A stretch of DNA of 42,700 nt from Cudoniella acicularis. Lineage: Eukaryota; Ascomycota; Leotiomycetes; Helotiales; Helotiaceae. The notes beneath the pieces are model-generated. The model saw nothing but the letters and a program-made list of their open reading frames with translations. It made no database searches and had not been told where the DNA came from. Below are positions 31,395 to 42,700 of this stretch, piece by piece. How positions within the stretch are numbered: the first letter of the stretch is position 1; every line of letters starts with the position of its first letter. Position numbers and translations under genes: made by a program. The DNA lies in assembly GCA_013054445.1 (NCBI GenBank), contig JAAMPI010000343.1, positions 1-42,700 of the forward strand, written 5' to 3'.

Positions 31395-32811
31395 TCAATC
31401 CATTGATTCTGCCACTGTAATATTATCTTCCATATCCTCGTACTCGTCGCTAGAGCCGCCAGCCTTCTTTCGTGATCGTCTGCTTGACTGCTTCGCGTGG
31501 TTGTCCATTATGATCTGTCCGCCACCTTTCCGTCCAAAGAAGTCCTCGGTTCTTATCCCTCGAACGGCCTCTGGCTTCACTCCCTCCATCGAAACGCCCC
31601 GTGCCCTCTGCTCCTTTATAAATTCACGCACTGGAACCATGGCTGCATCCCTACACGCCTCTTTAATATCACTCCCAGACATGCCTGCCATAACCCTGGT
31701 CAAATATTCCACGTCGAAATTTTCCGTGTCGGTCTTTGTGTCTTTTAATAGAAGTTCCAAGATTCGTGCCCTTTGCGACCTAGAGGGCAAGGAAACGGGG
31801 AATTTTTTTGGCATGCGTCGGAGGATAGCCTCATCGATGTCCTGAATGCGGTTTGTCGCTCCAAGAATCATGATTCTCGCAGGAAGTCCACTTTCATTAG
31901 CGGAGGTCAGGCCATCCCATAAAGTCATAAATCTAATGTATGTTAGAGAGATAATGAGAATGAGATTAAAAGACAAAGGACTTACTCTGCTTTAACCATC
32001 CCGCTCGCCTCATGCTCTCCACTTCTTCGTTGTCCTAGGACAGCGTCTATCTCATCAATGAAAACTATGGTTGGTTGCAACTTTCGGGCTAGCGAGAACA
32101 CCGCTCTCACAAGTTTATTTGAGTCGCCGTACCACTTTTCTGTCAATGTCGATATGTGCAGATTGATAAAGCAAGCTCCGCTCTCGTGTGCCAGAGCTTT
32201 TGCCAGCATAGTTTTGCCACAACCAGGAGGTCCGTAGAGAAGAACACCAGAAGGTGCCGCGAGAAGAGATGATGAGTGCGAGTATAGGTGAGGCATAGTT
32301 AAAGGATATATCACGGATTCTTTTAACTCTTCGATGATGTCGTCCAAGCCACCAATATCTGCACAATGTTAATACTTCGTGAAGAAATATGCTAGGGCGG
32401 CAAACCATCAAACCCAACCGGTATATCTTCAGGGGCCACAACTTCGAGGGCTATCTGGCTTTCATACTGATCCAGTTCAAGGTCCGCCTTTCGTGGACGA
32501 GTACCTCTCCGCCTGCCATCTTCCAAACTATCCTCTGAATCCGACTCGTCTCTTGATCTGTCTAATCTTCGTAGGTTTGCTGCGGCTTTGACACGCGCTT
32601 GGTCATGTTGCTCCTTCTCAGGGTCGGTTCCTAAGGGCAGACTTGACACTACACTTTTCGCAATATAGTACATAGAGAAGCTCTGAACATGTCAGAAATA
32701 ATTAGCAGCAGAAACACTTTCGGAACTGGAAGATGGCAGGTAACGTACCGAGACGACAATAAGCAGGAGATCTTGGAGGAGTCCATACTTCCTAGAAGCC
32801 CCATCAACCAT
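31395..32811 (-). CDS. MSP1: Msp1/ATAD1-type AAA ATPase, mitochondrial outer membrane
   Basis: Four exons (32811-32749, 32682-32406, 32358-31986, 31932-31395; introns 66, 47 and 53 bp) give 1251 bases, 416 residues. An N-terminal membrane anchor ([20 protein letters not shown]) is followed by a charged linker, [18 protein letters not shown] and the AAA module. That module has Walker A GPPGCGKT (156-163), the pore-loop segment TEKWYGDSN, Walker B IVFIDEID (211-218), sensor [20 protein letters not shown] with the double Arg, and the lid helix [16 protein letters not shown]. Msp1 extracts mislocalised tail-anchored proteins from the mitochondrial outer membrane and peroxisomes. The tail is extended and acidic ([11 protein letters not shown]). 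The start is shared with no other in-frame ATG, and the gene is divergent from the Csm1 gene. Confidence 0.92.
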
Positions 32812-33534
32812 GATTAAGAGTGCCCCGATTGGCGACGTGTTTTGTTAGAGATGATGGTCCTCGGGAATCCCCAAAGTTAAGTTCGTGAGCTGGCAGAGAG
32901 CAAATTCGCGGCTTGCTCATGATATTTCCGCCACAGGTTCCGCGATGATGTGGCTGGTGACAGGGACTGGCCAGTAGCGCTGCACTCCCGCGACAAAGAG
33001 CTTGAAAAGAGTGACAGTGAACACCCTTCTCAGTGTCTACGGAAATACCTAATGATAAACCTGAAAACATGAGCTCGAGCAGAAGTAGCTTTCTTTCTTC
33101 GAATTTAACTTGATCTAGTCCGACAAAGTATCAACTAAATTCTTATCTTCCTGTAGTTCTTCAGACAGTCTCGAGATTCGAGACTCGAGAATCGACCTCG
33201 GAGCCACACGTCACTGATAAGCGAACTGGCGCTAAAGGTTAGTGGCATGGCCGAAAGGGGAAGTAACCAAAACAAAACACCTGCACCCGACCGTCGCCAA
33301 CAACCTGGAAGTTGCGACTGCTCAGTGCTGCCAATTGTATCGTCAAGCCAGGATCGAACCCGCACGAAAGAAAAGACCGCACTGATTCTCGCGCTTACCC
33401 CATAGCATAAAAAGACCATCGCTTCCGAGTCTTTTTTCACCAACTCAAGCCCTGGTCGCGTCCGACGCGTCCGACGCGCCCCTCACTCATTCTCTCCACC
33501 ACGATTCTGGCCGATCACGCGAAAAGACTCTATA
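32812..33534. other. Shared upstream region of Msp1 and Csm1/Pcs1 genes
   Basis: About 720 bases between two divergent genes. Frames at 32804-33070 and 33135-33443 show no family features. A B-box-like word (GGGTTCGATCC on the minus strand near 33350) lacks a tRNA partner. The MluI-type box at 33465-33470 lies at the Csm1 side. Confidence 0.4.
33465..33470. promoter_or_regulatory. ACGCGT (MluI cell-cycle box) upstream of Csm1/Pcs1
   Basis: ACGCGT, the MCB/MBF site, sits 65 bases before the ATG at 33535 within a GACGCGTCCGACGCGCC pair of near-identical 9-base units. MBF drives G1/S genes in yeasts, which would fit a kinetochore gene. This is inference from position and motif only. Confidence 0.4.
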
Positions 33535-35238
33535 ATGTCCAAGTCCAAACAACGAAGCGGGACATTGTCCGGCCTGATAGATTCCGACTCCGAAGACGGG
33601 CATTTCATCGAACGGGACGTAATGCCAATTGCAGTCGAAGATATAGCGCCGGTGAAGAAGGCACGAGGAAGGCCAAAGGCAGCGCCTGGGAAAGTTGTGG
33701 AAACAAAAGCGCCACCACGGCGCACAAGTGGACGACTGAATGGAAAGAATGCTGCGGCACCAGGAGCGAGGAAAGGCGGAAGGAAAGCTTTGACAGATAA
33801 GACGAATAATCAAAATGCAAGCAACCCCGAAGAACTGGATGAGTTTATTCAGGACGACGACATAAACATGGGGGACGCGGAAGTCGAGGATACTGTCATG
33901 GCCGTCAAATTGCCGAAACCAAGAACAACGAAGACAAAGGTAGCCGCGGGACGGACGAAGGCCGTCAAGAACGTTTCGCGCGCCGAAGAAAACATCGAAG
34001 CAAGCATTGTTGAGGCTCCAAAGCCAGAACCACGCCAGGTTAAGAAACGGGGGCAGGCGAAACAAGAAATACCCGAAGAACCATCACTAGAAAAAGTCAT
34101 TTTGGAGTCGCAAGTCTCATTGACCGATGTAAAGGAGGATGTAGATGAAGAGGTTGAAGTCGAGGAAAGTGTATCCCGAACAGCTAGCAATGCTGCTCGA
34201 TCCCGAGCAGATTCTCGTGTACCACAACCCTCGCTCAAGCGAAGACGAGCTGGTAGCGCTTCAGATACAGAGAGAAGCGATCCAGCCCTGAGGCGCAAAT
34301 TGGGCGAAATGTCGAAGAAGTACGAAAATCTGCACATCAAATACCAAGACCTCCGAGAGATCGGAATAAAAGAGGCCGAGCGAAATTTTGAGCGTCTTAA
34401 GAGGCAGAACGATGAGAGCACAAAGGGCAAGTCCACTCGAAGGTTGGCATCTAACTCCATAAACTAATTTAATTCCAGTTGCCAACGAAAATATCGCTGC
34501 TCTGAAAGCTGATATAGCTGCACAAACTGCTCTTGCAAAGGAGTCCAAAACGCTTAAGAAAAAGCTGGAGGCCCAGTCTACAGATCTAGCCGCTCTCCAA
34601 CTACAAGTCTCGCAATTACACGCTTCTCTTTCCGAAGCTCGCTCTGATATCAAATCACAGGCCACAGAAAATAAAGCGCTCTTAGCAGAAAAGAAAACAC
34701 TGTCGGCTGAGAACAAAACTCTGTCTACCAAACTAGCCGCTAATCGCAGTGCGGCAGCTTCTGTTGAGAGTGCAATCGCAAAGGTTCCCGGTAGCGCGAT
34801 GAAGGCTAATGGGGGTATCCGGCTGATGGGCACGGCAGAGGCTGCTCTGACTGCTCAAGCAGCTCAACTGAAGGAAGACTTGTATAGTGACCTCACAGGT
34901 CTAATTATCAGAAGTGTTAAACGGGAGACCGAGGAAGATTTATTCGATTGTATTCAGACTGGCCGGAACGGTAGTAAGTTTCTCGTGCTACCTCCTAATG
35001 ATTTATCCTGACGGAAATAATAGCTCTACATTTTAAACTGTCTGCGGCCAATGAGAAGTCTGCTGACAGCTATGATGATGCGCAGTGCAACTACGTCCCG
35101 CAGCTGGATCCAAGCCGAGACAAAGCATTGATCGAGTTGCTCCCAGATTATTTAGTGGATGAGATTACGTTTCCAAGACCTCAAGCTGCTAAATTTTATG
35201 CTCGGGTCGTGAAGGCCTTGACGGAGAGGGCATCTTAA
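33535..35238 (+). CDS. CSM1: Monopolin-type kinetochore subunit Csm1/Pcs1
   Basis: Three exons (33535-34426, 34479-34970, 35024-35238) give 1599 bases, 532 residues. The first 250 residues are disordered and charged, with AT-hook-like ARGRPKAAPG and KLPKPRTTKTK patches. A long coiled coil follows (about 254-380). The C-terminal globular domain of the Csm1 family (PF12539) closes the protein (YSDLTGLIIRSVKRETEEDL, FDCIQTGRN, ALHFKLS, YVPQLDPSRDKALIELLPDY, FPRPQAAKFYARVVKAL). The S. pombe Pcs1-Mde4 complex and yeast monopolin clamp microtubule sites at kinetochores to stop merotelic attachment. Intron 1 (34427-34478) must begin GCAAGT, the consensus of GC-AG introns, to keep phase, with CTAAT branch and TTCCAG end. 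Intron 2 (34971-35023) is GTAGTA...ATAG. Confidence 0.85.
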
Positions 35239-35781
35239 ATTTCTGCAAGGTCGTTCTGTGGCGTTTTGTGCTGGCATAGGAAGTGTGGAGTATTAAGGGT
35301 TCATGAGCCGCTGCATATGGATAACTGGGCGTTAATTGATAACTTCGGGGTTGCATTTTGTTGTTTTGACCATTCGTGTAAAACACACGATTCAGATTAC
35401 CTCAAGCGCAGTGTCAGTGATGTGGTCTGCTTGCTTTGTTGAATGTGTGTACTTTCGATACCCCCTAAACCCCTTATCGGGAAATTCTAAAAAAGACCCC
35501 TTGTCTCGGCAAAAGTGCAGCGTGGTGTCCTCAAGGTGTTCGATTCGCGGACAAGAACAACTATTTGGAAACTCGAGTACGTGTTATTCCACAACGCAGT
35601 TCAAATTTGAATTAGTTCTCTTAAAGGACGCGCCACTCTTTTTGCATTTGCGGATGAGATAAATACTAAAACCGGAGTTTCGCATCCGCGTATCCCACAC
35701 CTCAATCGACGCGGCCATTTTTATTTATCCAGAACCAGAACCAGAGCCAGAGCCAGAGCCAGAGCACGACAATTTCACACC
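35239..35781. other. Intergenic and 5' leader of MCD4
   Basis: 3' flank of the Csm1 gene and promoter of MCD4. Apart from the hexamer repeat at 35729-35765 nothing is recognised. Confidence 0.45.
35729..35765 (+). repeat. Hexamer microsatellite (CCAGAA/CCAGAG)
   Basis: About six units of CCAGAR in tandem, ending 17 bases before the MCD4 start codon, so probably in its 5' leader. Confidence 0.75.
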
Positions 35782-38700
35782 ATGGCTCGGGTCACTCGTT
35801 TTGGCTTCTTAGCCATTGCGATGACATTCCATCTTGTCTATATCTACTCCATCTTTGACATCTACTTCGTCAGCCCGATCGTTGCTGGCATGCGAGAATT
35901 TGAGGTGGAAAGACTACCAGAAGTGCAAGCTCCAGCAAAGCGGTTGGTTTTGTTCGTTGGTATAGACGGCTTTCTCAAGTGCAGGAGCAATAGCTGATCC
36001 CAGATGCTGTTTAGGGGACGGTCTTCGAGCAGACAAGGCTTTTCAATCATTTCCAGAACCATATCCCAAGAGCGACGCCGATCTCGAACCTCGACCTCTC
36101 GCACCCTTCTTGCGCTCGCGCGTCCTCGAACATGGGACTTTTGGCGTCTCTCATACTCGTGTCCCCACCGAATCCAGACCCGGGCATGTAGCGCTGATCG
36201 CAGGGCTCTATGAAGACGTGTCTGCGGTTATGACAGGATGGAAGCTAAATCCTGTCAATTTCGACAGCGTTTTCAATCGGAGCCGGCATACTTGGAGTTG
36301 GGGCAGTCCAGATATTCTTCCAATGTTTCAGCTGGGAGCTGTACCAGGTCGTGTAGACGCCGACACATACGCTGCCGAGAATGAAGACTTTTCACAAGAT
36401 GGCCTTCATTTGGACATTTGGGTGTTCGATCGAGTCAAGGCTCTCTTTGCAGAAGCAGCAACAAACTCTACCCTGGATGCCGCCTTACGAGAAGACAAAG
36501 TGGTTTTTTTCCTACACCTCTTAGGTTTAGACACCAATGGCCACGCATATAGACCATACTCGAAAGAGTATCTAAACAATTTAAAAGTTGTGGATGAGGG
36601 CATCGCGGAGATTACAAAGATTATAGAGGACTTCTACAACGACAACAAGAGCGCTTTTGTATTCACGGCAGACCACGGAATGAGTGATTGGGGTAGTCAC
36701 GGCGACGGTCATCCTGATAATACTCGGACACCCTTGATTGCTTGGGGCTCAGGGGTAGCGAAGCCTGTCACAACTCCCGGTTCCATTGCACCCGGCCACG
36801 ATGAGCTCTCTGCAGATTGGGGTCTGGATCATGTTCAGCGAAATGACGTCTCTCAAGCTGATGTAGCGGCTCTCATGGCTTATTTGGCAGGACTCGCATT
36901 TCCAGTAAATTCTGTTGGAGAGTTACCCCTTTCTTATTTGTCTGGGGATATTACCACAAAGTCGGAAGCATTTCTAGCGAATGCAAGAGGCATCTTGGAG
37001 ATGTATAAGGTAAAAGAGCAGCAAAAGATGGCTACAGAACTGCGGTATGTGCCGTTCAAAGCGCTGGGCGACCAAGAGCATTCGGTTGACCATCGAATTG
37101 CTGAAATCAGAAATTTGATTGATCATGGGAAGTATGAGGAAGCCATCCAGGAAACCGGCATTCTCATCCAGCTTGGTCTGGGCGGACTCCGCTACCTCCA
37201 GACATATGATTGGCTCTTCTTGCGGGCTCTCATTACCATCGGATATCTGGGTTGGATTGCATTTGCTCTCACCACAGTCATTGATCTCCATGTACTACAT
37301 GGAAAAACTGAGACATCACGTACGCTTTTTAGCACTGTATTTTTCTCATCCGTCTTTATCGCGCTTTTTGCTTCTTTTATTGTATCTAAATCGCCCTTCA
37401 CGTATTATGTATATGCCGTCTTCCCGGTTGGTTTTTGGGAGGAGGTGTACTCCCGTCGAAACGCAATCAATGAAGGAAGAAAAGTTTTGTTTGGCAAAGT
37501 AAAAACTGCTGGCGGCAACATTGCATTGGTTCTCAAATCTCTTGTTGGTTTGATCCTCATTGAATCTTTGGTGAGCTTTATGAAGATCCAGACTAATGAT
37601 GTTACTAACGCTACATTCAGGCATTGGGATATACCCACCGCGAGGTTTTTTCGGTTTTGTTTATAGCTGCCGCATTTTGGCCATCATTCTATGGGACGGG
37701 TTTTCTTGGCAAAAACAAGACTCTCGTAGGAACGTGGATGTTATCTTGCATGGCGATGAGCTCTTTCACGTTATTACCAGCACTGAAAGTTGAAGACCTA
37801 ACTCTCATGTAAGTGACTCCTCTTTTTTCAAAGCGACTTCATTGACGTTATATTTCAGTATGTCGGGTGGCTTTTTAATGGTAGCTATCGGCTTGCTATA
37901 TCTAGTTTTCGAGAAGAAATTATTGGCAAATCCGAGGCTAGGGGGCGACTCGATAGAGCCAGCTGACAATATACTATCTCGATCCCTCCTTGGCGTACAG
38001 GTAAAGTACTGATCCTTCCTTTATGGACTGCTCTAATATCAACCAGATTGGCTTGATAATTTTGGCCATGGCTGTAACAAGATCCAGCGTCCTGTCTCTC
38101 CAAGCCAAATTGGGCCTTCCCCGAGGGAACCAGGTTGTTGGGTGGCTTGTTCTTGGTATTTATCCTTCTCCCTCTACATGTCGTTAATTATTGTTAATAA
38201 TTTGCAGTTCTTTCTTTCATCATGCCATTCGTTCACCGTATTCAGTCGAATAGCCACTATCTTCATCGGCTGATGATTATATTCCTCACATTCGCTCCAG
38301 CTTTCGTCATCCTCACTATTTCATACGAGGGTCTTTTCTATCTTGGTTTCTGTGCAACCCTAATCACCTGGGTTCGACTCGAGCACAACATATTCATATT
38401 CACAAAAGTGCAGACATTATCGAAACAAGCCAATGACAATGCAACCGTCCCGGCATCGTTAGCATCATCCCCTTTCCGAACACTCACGTTGGCAGATGGC
38501 CGAGTATCTCTCTTTTTCCTCACACTACTCCAGTCGGCATTCTTCAGCACCGGCAATGTTGCCTCAGTATCATCATTCAGCTTGGAAAGTGTATCCCGGT
38601 TGATCCCAATTTTCGATCCTTTCTCACAAGGGGCGTTGTTGATCTTAAAACTCATGATCCCATTCGCTCTCATCTCTGCCAATTTAGGCATCCTCAACAA

Positions 38701-39034
38701 GAGATTGGGCGTTGCACCATCCGCATTATTTATGTTGGTTATGGCCATAAGTGATTTCCTTACACTACACTTCTTTTGGGTTGTAAGGGATGAAGGGTCA
38801 TGGCTGGAAATAGGATCGACCATTAGTCATTTCTTCATTGCAAGCTTGCTTTGCGTGTTCGTGGCAAGTCTAGAGGGCGTCAGCGAGCTTCTCATCGCTG
38901 GCGTCGAGGTCGAAGAGGGCTCCGCTCAAATGGTAAAAAAGAAGGAGCTTGGCGGAGTTGTTGTCGATGGGAAGAAGAGCTCTAATGGCGTTATCCACCG
39001 AAAACCTGTCGCGAATGGGAAAGGGAGTACATAG
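35782..39034 (+). CDS. MCD4: GPI ethanolamine phosphate transferase 1 (Mcd4/PIG-N)
   Basis: Six exons (35782-35959, 36015-37570, 37621-37808, 37859-38000, 38047-38155, 38208-39034) sum to exactly 3000 bases, 999 residues. Introns are 46-55 bp. Helix 1 (FGFLAIAMTFHLVYIYSIFD) anchors a lumenal alkaline-phosphatase-like domain. It shows GDGLRADK (60-67), the SHTRVPTESRPGHVALIAG block with the probable nucleophile, HLLGLDTNGHAYRP (about 227-240) and FTADHGMSDWGSHGDGHPDN (about 276-295) with the metal-binding Asp and His residues. The C-terminal half holds many membrane helices of the PigN domain (WWFLRAL-type segments, ALGYTHREVFSVLFIAAAFW). In the ER the enzyme adds phosphoethanolamine to the first mannose of the GPI anchor precursor and is essential in yeast. 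No lesion is seen. Confidence 0.95.
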
Positions 39035-40258
39035 GTCAACGAACTCGATGAATGAAGAAGCAATTACGATCGGCTACAGAGCCAAACATTAATACCAAAT
39101 TCGCAGATGATACACTTCAGCTAAATTTTCATCCCACGACTTGTCATCCGGTCCGAAATATTGAACTCATGACCTAACACACAGTATCGTTAGATTAGGC
39201 CGCGTCAAGCACCTGAGAAATGGACCTCGGCCTCCACCAAATTAACGCAAGCTCCCGATGCAATTCGACTTGCATTTTACGGGATGCACAAGCACCACGT
39301 CATTTCTAAGCCGGGCAACCCGGTACCCAAAAACTCTATGCAGACTGGAAGGCTTAGCATGGAAGCCGAAGAACGAAGTCTTGCCGTTACACTTCCAGCA
39401 CAGCAGCCTCAGAGGGCTCCCGAACCTTTCACAAGGAAAATCTCCGCTCCATTCTTGAAGTACAACCAAACAATTCCGCAGCGATGGGATACCCGCAACC
39501 AGCTACGATATCGTAGCCCCTCAGCCCGGAGTATTAAGATGTAGATGATGAGCCAAAGAAGTTCCCCGGGCCCATTTCTATCCTAGCACATAATCGTTGC
39601 CTTCTAAGAAGGTTTAAAAGTCGCTGGTTTTCAGCGACTCCCCTCTCCTCGTACTCTGTTTCAAAGGCACCCGTTGATCTAGACGGCTCCCACCTCTGCT
39701 CTCTACTCTTTAATGCAGTTGCGTTGTTTTTGTCTAGGCCCGGCCCAGATTCTACGAGGCTAGAAGCCGGCATAATCCCATAGGCGGCGCGCTATTGACC
39801 GTTCTGAAATTGTTAATTCAATTCTCGGAGATATTTGAGTAGCTTTGCAGGTTTGCAACACCTCTGGATGAAAAACTTACACAACACAACACGCAACACG
39901 TCACGGCAGCATGCATACACCTTGATTCTCGCTGTGTTCCCCACGCTGCAAAAAAAGGGCACGAGCGACTGGAGCGAGAAACGTGTCTCCGCCGCCGGTG
40001 GCTGCTTGCTTTTGCTTTGCCTCACCCCAGCTTTTTGTCCCTCGCCTGCCCTGCTTACTGTTGCTTCGGTTGCCACCCCAGGCCCGCAGACCCCTCCGAC
40101 AACCCTATTATTGAACGTTTCTCGAAACAACAAGCACCCGCACCGCACCGCCGCGTTTCCGCCTCCAGACAGTATCGCGCCTCAAGAAAAGGAAAAGCAC
40201 CACGATCCACAATCTCGGTACGCAGCGCAGAATCCGTGGATGAGGACAGAATAGAATC
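39035..40258. other. Intergenic, no supported gene
   Basis: 3' flank of MCD4 and a long leader of the regulator gene. An ATG-initiated frame at 39284-39544 (86 residues, MHKHHVISKPGNPVPK...) could be a small gene but has no family feature. Frames at 39835-40288 overlap on both strands and are GC/CT-rich leader sequence. A weak tRNA-like patch near 39160-39230 is rejected. Confidence 0.4.
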
Positions 40259-42700
40259 ATGGAGATGGCTATGGCCTCCAACGAGCAAACCGCATCACCG
40301 TCGCACTCGCAGCCCCAATCGCAGTCCAACGGGTATGTGGGCGCCGGTCCGACCAGTGGGCCTCCGCCAGCTACAAATGCGCTGCCCAACAGCCAAACAC
40401 CAGGCCATCCGAGTTTTAGAAGGTACGTTGACGTCGAGGATGCGCGCATGGGGTGTAAAGAATGCAACTAACACGCAGGGTTGGAAAGGCAACGTGCATC
40501 GCGAGCTTGTGAGGTATGAAGCATTCCGATTCCCTTTTGAACAAGCTGTGGTTGTGCCTCGGCACCGAGGGTCGTTGCAAAAAGGGGCATTGCTAATCAG
40601 ACATCATCCACAGACATGCCATGCGAGAAAGGTAATACAATTCTCCTCTCGGCGGCTCATCCTGCCTGACTCCACATCCTAATTACGACTCTGGCCACCG
40701 CAAGCACGAGATGCTGACTGGAATAGGTGCGATGCGATGCAGCGAGTTTGGGCGTGCCATGCACCAACTGCGTGGCATTCTCAATAGAATGCAAAATCCC
40801 GACGCCCAAACGGAAGAAAATGCAAACTGGAAAGGCCAAGGATTCTGACAGGTGCGTTGTTGAAGCTTCTCTGCGGGGTTAAGAGACTTACTGTTTGGTG
40901 TAGTGATCGTGGGGACACAGTCGACGATCGATCGCCTAGAAACAACTCACCTACAACGAATGGGCGGAGTACGAGTGTATATAATTCTCAAGATGGGACA
41001 CCCCCGACATCACTCACCGATGCCCAGGCCCGTCAACAGGCGGATCATGACGGAACATATGCTCAATTCATGAAGCCGAAATTCACAAGGGCTCCTATCA
41101 AAGAGGCAGGGAGAGTGGCATACCTCGGAGAATCATCCAATTTAACACTTCTGGTCCACGACCAGCACGGCACGGCGGATGTGGTCCATTATCCCTTACC
41201 CGAAAATGTTCGAGGCACACGCGCCAGGTTGACAGAGTTGGACAATGTTGAAATCGACATCTTGCATCAACGAGGTGCCTTTTTATTACCTCCACGGGGC
41301 CTTTGCGATGAGCTTGTGGACGCATATTTCACATGGGTCGCCCCCATTGTTCCTGTGATCAATCGAAACCGATTTATGAGGCAATATCGGGATTCGAAAA
41401 ACCCTCCTTCGTTGCTGCTATTGCAAGCAATCCTGCTGGCAGGTTCCAGGGTCTGTACCAATCCGCAGCTTATGGATGCAAACGGCTCTACAACACCTGC
41501 AGCACTTACATTCTACAAACGTGCAAAAGCACTTTACGATGCCAATTATGAAGATGATCGAGTAACGATAGTTCAAGCGCTTGTTCTTATGGGATGGTAT
41601 TGGGAAGGTCCAGAAGACGTTACAAAAAAACGTTTTCTACTGGAGCAGGGTTGCTACCATTGTTGCTCAAGGCTCGGGTATGCACCGGAGTGTTGAAGGA
41701 TCCCAGCTCAGTAAGCCCGACAAGCGGCTTTGGAAGCGTATTTGGTGGACGCTCTTTACTCGGGATCGATCGGTGGCCGTTGCCTTGGGACGTCCAGTTC
41801 ACATCAATACAGACGATTCTGATGTTGAAATGGTTTCAGAAGAAGACTTTATCGAGGAGGAAGGGGACCAAGCAAATGAATTTCCGCCAGATCCCCTACA
41901 CGTTCAGTTTTTCCTCCAATATGTTAAACTGTGCGAGATCATGGGACTAGTTCTTTCGCAACAATACTCGGTAGCTTCGAAGGCTCGACGGCAAAATGCT
42001 ATTGATCTCACCCATAGTGATATGGCCTTGGCCGATTGGCTCCAGAATTGTCCGAAAGAGGTGTATTGGGAGTCGCCTCGACATCACTTTTGGTCTGCTT
42101 TGCTTCATTCGAATTACTACACCACTCTATGCCTACTTCATCGTGCACACATGCCACCTGCAACTGGCAGGCCAGGGGGTCACATGGAGGATAACTCCTA
42201 CCCTTCACGGAACATCGCCTTTCAAGCTGCTGCAATGATAACATCGATCATCGAAAATCTCAGCGCCCATGACGAACTACGCTATTGTCCAGCCTTTGTC
42301 GTCTATAGTCTGTTCTCAGCGCTTATTATGCATGTTTATCAAATGCGATCATCAATACCCTCAGTCGTTCAAGCTACGCAAGAGCGATTAAGAATATGTA
42401 TGAATGCACTGAAAGATGTTTCACGAGTTTGGCTCGTTGCTAAGATGGTTTACACGCTATTTGAATCCATTTTGGGAAATAAAGTATTGGAGGAGAGACT
42501 ACAAAAGGCTGCTGGCAAGCGGCATAAAAAGATGGTACAGAACCTGGCCCAGGGCATGAACCAGGTCAAGAGAGAAGAGTCAGCAAAACGGAAATACGAT
42601 GATATGGCCCTGGACTTTGGTGTGAACACTGCCCCAGCACCTCAGGAGTCCTACGAACGATCTCGGCCTCAAACTCCAAGTCATACACCTTCACGTGATC
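40259..42700 (+). CDS. Zn2Cys6 regulator, CTF1/Far-like; frameshifted copy, 3' end off window
   Basis: Exons 40259-40422, 40489-40513, 40614-40631, 40727-40851 and 40904 onward join in phase. The zinc cluster is spread over four exons: Cys 62, 65, 72, 81, 84, 91 (RASRACE-TCHARK-VRCDAASLG-VPCTNCVAFSIEC). A Fungal_trans domain follows (LCDELVDAYFTWVAPIVPVI, YYxxL-type helices, KRLWKRIWWTLFTRDRSVAV, ALGRPVHINTDDSDVE). The zinc-cluster sequence and domain order resemble cutinase transcription factor 1 and FarA/FarB, which activate cutinase and fatty-acid-use genes in other fungi; this assignment is inference. At 41624-41630 an A7 run puts the frame off by one (stop at 41695). With one A fewer, the family sequence continues open for over 1 kb to the window edge. 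Either a sequence error or a real shift. Confidence 0.8.

Noticed and set aside
33330..33420. Possible tRNA on the minus strand (GGGTTCGATCC word)
   Set aside because: The B-box-like word has no matching acceptor or anticodon arms, and the T stem does not pair.
33487..34833. Long antisense frames over the Csm1/Pcs1 gene
   Set aside because: They are shadows of the biased codon use in the charged region. The sense frame has a family domain and valid introns.
39160..39230. tRNA-like patch on the minus strand (GGTCATGAGTTCAA)
   Set aside because: The B box is poor, the anticodon loop has the wrong size, and there is no acceptor stem.

Overview
This window looks like chromosomal DNA of a filamentous ascomycete, probably a leotiomycete (Helotiales) or a relative. 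Genes carry short introns of about 46-100 bp with CTAAC-like branch points. Several gene types are typical of such fungi: a HET-domain protein, two Zn2Cys6 regulators, an F-box protein and a secreted carboxylesterase. The transposon remnants carry changes like those left by repeat-induced point mutation (RIP). I had no database access. Family calls rest on motifs read in the sequence, and I checked spliced models by confirming that exon lengths add up to an open frame.

Region 1 (1 to about 23.8 kb) is gene-poor and repeat-rich. It holds an edge-truncated ORF, an F-box gene with an in-frame stop, an AT-rich block, and an apparently intact HET gene (4340-6613). It then holds a decayed piggyBac-like transposon with about 142-bp inverted ends (7529-9448), the 3' part of a decayed alpha/beta-hydrolase gene, a Fot1/pogo-like transposase fragment and a broken Zn2Cys6 regulator (12610-14540). 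After a long stretch without a supported gene come a small two-exon gene hidden from ORF scans (18508-18786), an intact carboxylesterase (18950-20781), an unrecognised decayed gene, and an intron-bearing tRNA-like gene with an oligo-T terminator. The region closes with five copies of a roughly 167-bp repeat. Many premature stops in this half are TAG or TAA where the family reading suggests Gln or Trp, as expected from C-to-T change at CpA on either strand.

Region 2 (about 24.6 to 42.7 kb) is ordinary, gene-dense and mostly intact. It contains a WW-domain protein with prion-like and acidic Tyr repeats, a Cys-rich single-pass membrane protein, a cystathionine beta-lyase (methionine synthesis) and Msp1 (mitochondrial outer-membrane AAA extractase). 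Divergent from Msp1 is a Csm1/Pcs1 monopolin subunit (kinetochore). Next come MCD4 (GPI-anchor ethanolamine phosphate transferase) and a Zn2Cys6 regulator resembling cutinase transcription factor 1, which runs off the right edge and has one apparent frameshift at an A7 run.

The genes do not form an obvious single pathway. The main contrast is between a RIP-like, transposon-rich block and a conserved housekeeping block. The least explained feature is the five-copy array at about 23.1-23.8 kb, next to the tRNA-like gene.
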